Below the pieces are notes generated by a model. That model worked only from the letters and a program-made list of their open reading frames with translations, did not search any database and was not told where the DNA came from. A stretch of 14,766 nt of DNA from Burkholderiaceae bacterium (GTDB taxonomy: Bacteria; Pseudomonadota; Gammaproteobacteria; Burkholderiales; Burkholderiaceae): positions 1 through 14,766 of the forward strand of contig CANCQD010000057.1 in the NCBI GenBank assembly GCA_947380285.1, read 5' to 3'. Position numbers and translations under genes: made by a program. How positions within the stretch are numbered: position 1 is the first letter of the stretch; each line of letters begins with the position of its first letter. Positions 13,328 through 14,766 of this stretch are shown piece after piece.

Positions 13328-14626
13328 TTAAGGTGTCAAGCGCTCCTTAGGAAATAGCAGTTTGAATACGCTACCTTTTCCTGGAGTACTTTCAATTTCC
13401 AACTGTGCTTGGTGACGGCTAGCAATATGCTTGACGATTGCCAATCCTAAACCCGTTCCCCCAGTATCACGAGAACGACTTCGGTCAACACGATAAAAAC
13501 GCTCTGTCAGTCTAGACAGGTGCTCTGATGCAATGCCTGGGCCGGTATCTGTTACAGAAAATTCCCCAAGCCCCTGAAGATTAACATCCCATCTAACACG
13601 GATTGAGCCCGACTCCGGTGTGTAGCGAATAGCATTTGACACTAAGTTACTAAACGCAGAAAGTATCTCTCGCTGATCACCCAGGATATTTTTTGCGCTA
13701 TCCACTGTAAAACTAAAACTATGCTTTCCTTGAGACAAAGCTTCTGCATCATTTCTGAGTAATGCCATCAATGTTTCAATATTCACGCTAGTTGCAGCAG
13801 CCGGTAATGAGTTAGCCTCCAAATTGGCTAGAGTCAGGAGATCCTCCACTAAGCTTTTCATCCGCTGAGCTTGCGACATCATCATTTCAAAATATTGATC
13901 GCGCTGACTTTTTTCAAGATCTAATGATTGGACCGTCTCCAAAAACCCCATCAATACTGTAATTGGGGTCCTCATTTCATGAGAAACATTGGCAACGAAG
14001 TCACGTCGCATTGCATCGGCTTTGTGTAAATCGGTCACATTTTGCACCAACAATAAATGACGTTGGTTGCCAAATGGAAATGCTTGCAACATTAAGCTAA
14101 GACTACCATTTGAACCCATTCGTTCCAGCAACAAAGGTTCATCAAAATTACGCTTGCTTAAATATTGTATAAACTCCGGACGGCGTATAAGAAAATTAAT
14201 CCGCTGCATTACATCACGCTTGAAGTTCAAACCAAAAAAACGTTCTGCGATGGCATTGCACCATTCAATCTGATCGGTTTCATCGAGCATGACAATCGCA
14301 TTAGGTGATGCTTGAAAAGCTTCAATAAAATGCTCGTGTTGCTGCTCAATCACCCTCATCTTTTGCTTCAAAGTTTTGACTAATCGCTGTAATCTAAAAA
14401 ATATCTCTTCCCATAAGCCGCTAGGTAGCGGCATATTCTCTACCCCATCTGATTGAATATACTTTCCTAGACGGGCAAGATTGATGTAGGAATAGACTAG
14501 GGGGATTGATAGCAAGGAAACGCTAGTTAAAACAGCCCATTCGTCACCCCAGTTATATAGGACGACAAAAGAAACAATTAAAACAAAACAGATAAAGACA
14601 AAAAGGCGCGTAAGAGCAGAGATCAT
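13328..14626 (-). CDS. phoR: Phosphate regulon sensor histidine kinase PhoR
   Basis: Membrane sensor kinase that phosphorylates PhoB when phosphate is scarce. The 432-aa product has two N-terminal transmembrane helices (about 7-24 and 31-48) with hardly any periplasmic loop, as in PhoR. A PAS domain follows (about 95-195, FIEAFQASPNAIVMLDETDQ). Then come the HisKA box FVANVSHEMRTP with phospho-acceptor His216, the N box NLVSNAIRYTPES, the G1 box DTGPGIA and the G2 box TGGTGLGLAIVKHI. All kinase motifs are intact. It lies 65 nt downstream of a response-regulator gene end on the same strand, the standard phoBR order. No strong Shine-Dalgarno precedes ATG 14626. Confidence 0.92.
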   Translation of the reverse strand: MISALTRLFVFICFVLIVSFVVLYNWGDEWAVLTSVSLLSIPLVYSYINLARLGKYIQSDGVENMPLPSGLWEEIFFRLQRLVKTLKQKMRVIEQQHEHFIEAFQASPNAIVMLDETDQIEWCNAIAERFFGLNFKRDVMQRINFLIRRPEFIQYLSKRNFDEPLLLERMGSNGSLSLMLQAFPFGNQRHLLLVQNVTDLHKADAMRRDFVANVSHEMRTPITVLMGFLETVQSLDLEKSQRDQYFEMMMSQAQRMKSLVEDLLTLANLEANSLPAAATSVNIETLMALLRNDAEALSQGKHSFSFTVDSAKNILGDQREILSAFSNLVSNAIRYTPESGSIRVRWDVNLQGLGEFSVTDTGPGIASEHLSRLTERFYRVDRSRSRDTGGTGLGLAIVKHIASRHQAQLEIESTPGKGSVFKLLFPKERLTP

Positions 14627-14691
14627 GGTGCAATCTTAGACTATCTCTAGGCCGCTGTTGAAATAGCCTAAAAAAATCCTAAAAATAGGTC

Positions 14692-14766
14692 TTAGGTCTC
14701 GGTCGGCATTTTAGTAATGCGGTAACCACTACCTCTAACTGTTTCAATAAAACGATCGCAATCTAC
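14692..14766 (-). CDS. phoB: PhoB response regulator, C-terminal end only
   Basis: Only the last 24 residues are in the window. They read RFIETVRGSGYRITK near the end, the closing beta-hairpin of an OmpR/PhoB-type winged-helix DNA-binding domain. Such an end alone fits any OmpR-family regulator; position directly upstream of phoR and Pho boxes nearby make PhoB by far the best call. The rest lies beyond the right edge. Confidence 0.85.
   Translation of the reverse strand, partial: VDCDRFIETVRGSGYRITKMPTET

Noticed and set aside
14640..14694. Attenuator between phoB and phoR
   Set aside because: The only hairpin is CCTA/TAGG with 4 bp before a T run, too weak to call.
1..14766. CRISPR arrays, insertion sequences, phage genes, tRNA or rRNA
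   Set aside because: No regularly spaced repeats, transposase or integrase motifs, terminal inverted repeats or recognisable structural RNA were seen on either strand.

Overview
The window reads as the chromosome of a freshwater-type betaproteobacterium. Moderate, roughly mid-40s %GC and the flavour of the proteins fit Burkholderiaceae, most likely Polynucleobacter or a close relative; this is inference, because no rRNA or other marker gene is present. I see no mobile element, tRNA, rRNA or CRISPR array.

Almost everything here points to one theme, life under phosphate limitation. The window ends inside phoB and contains all of phoR. It also holds an alkaline phosphatase (phoA), polyphosphate kinase 2 and exopolyphosphatase (ppx). 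A plus-strand four-gene operon for phosphorus-free membrane lipids is present: plcP, agt, dgkA, olsB. A divergent PlsC-family acyltransferase next to it is a plausible OlsA partner. Four start regions (ppk2, plcP, ppx, phoA) carry PhoB-binding sequences (Pho boxes), identified by eye against CTGTCATAAATCTGTCAC. Three of them place the box exactly 10 nt before a -10 element. The plcP site is larger: four half-sites in exact 11-bp phase.

Layout. 1-1568 (minus): the acyltransferase gene followed by ppk2, with a Pho promoter between them. 1609-4936 (plus): Pho box array, plcP-agt-dgkA-olsB and a terminator shared with ppx. 4953-9432 (minus): phoA, mgtC, a small GDCC-type Zn-ribbon gene, then ppx with its own Pho box. 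9459-12111 (minus): a 57-aa small protein, arsenate reductase, a cis-CaaD-like tautomerase homologue lacking the catalytic proline, and a DUF2252 protein. 12187-12441: a 30-aa small-protein gene with Shine-Dalgarno and terminator. 12563-13324 (plus): a second, short MgtC protein and a 66-aa lysine-tailed protein. 13328-14766 (minus): phoB-phoR.

Working model (inference). When phosphate falls, PhoR/PhoB induces PhoA to scavenge external phosphate esters. PPK2 and Ppx adjust polyphosphate. PlcP strips head groups from phospholipids, and Agt glycosylates the resulting diacylglycerol. OlsB with the neighbouring acyltransferase makes ornithine lipids, and DgkA may return surplus diacylglycerol to phosphatidate. 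ArsC would handle arsenate that enters through phosphate uptake. The least explained parts are the three small proteins, the Pro1-less tautomerase, DUF2252 and the two MgtC paralogues.
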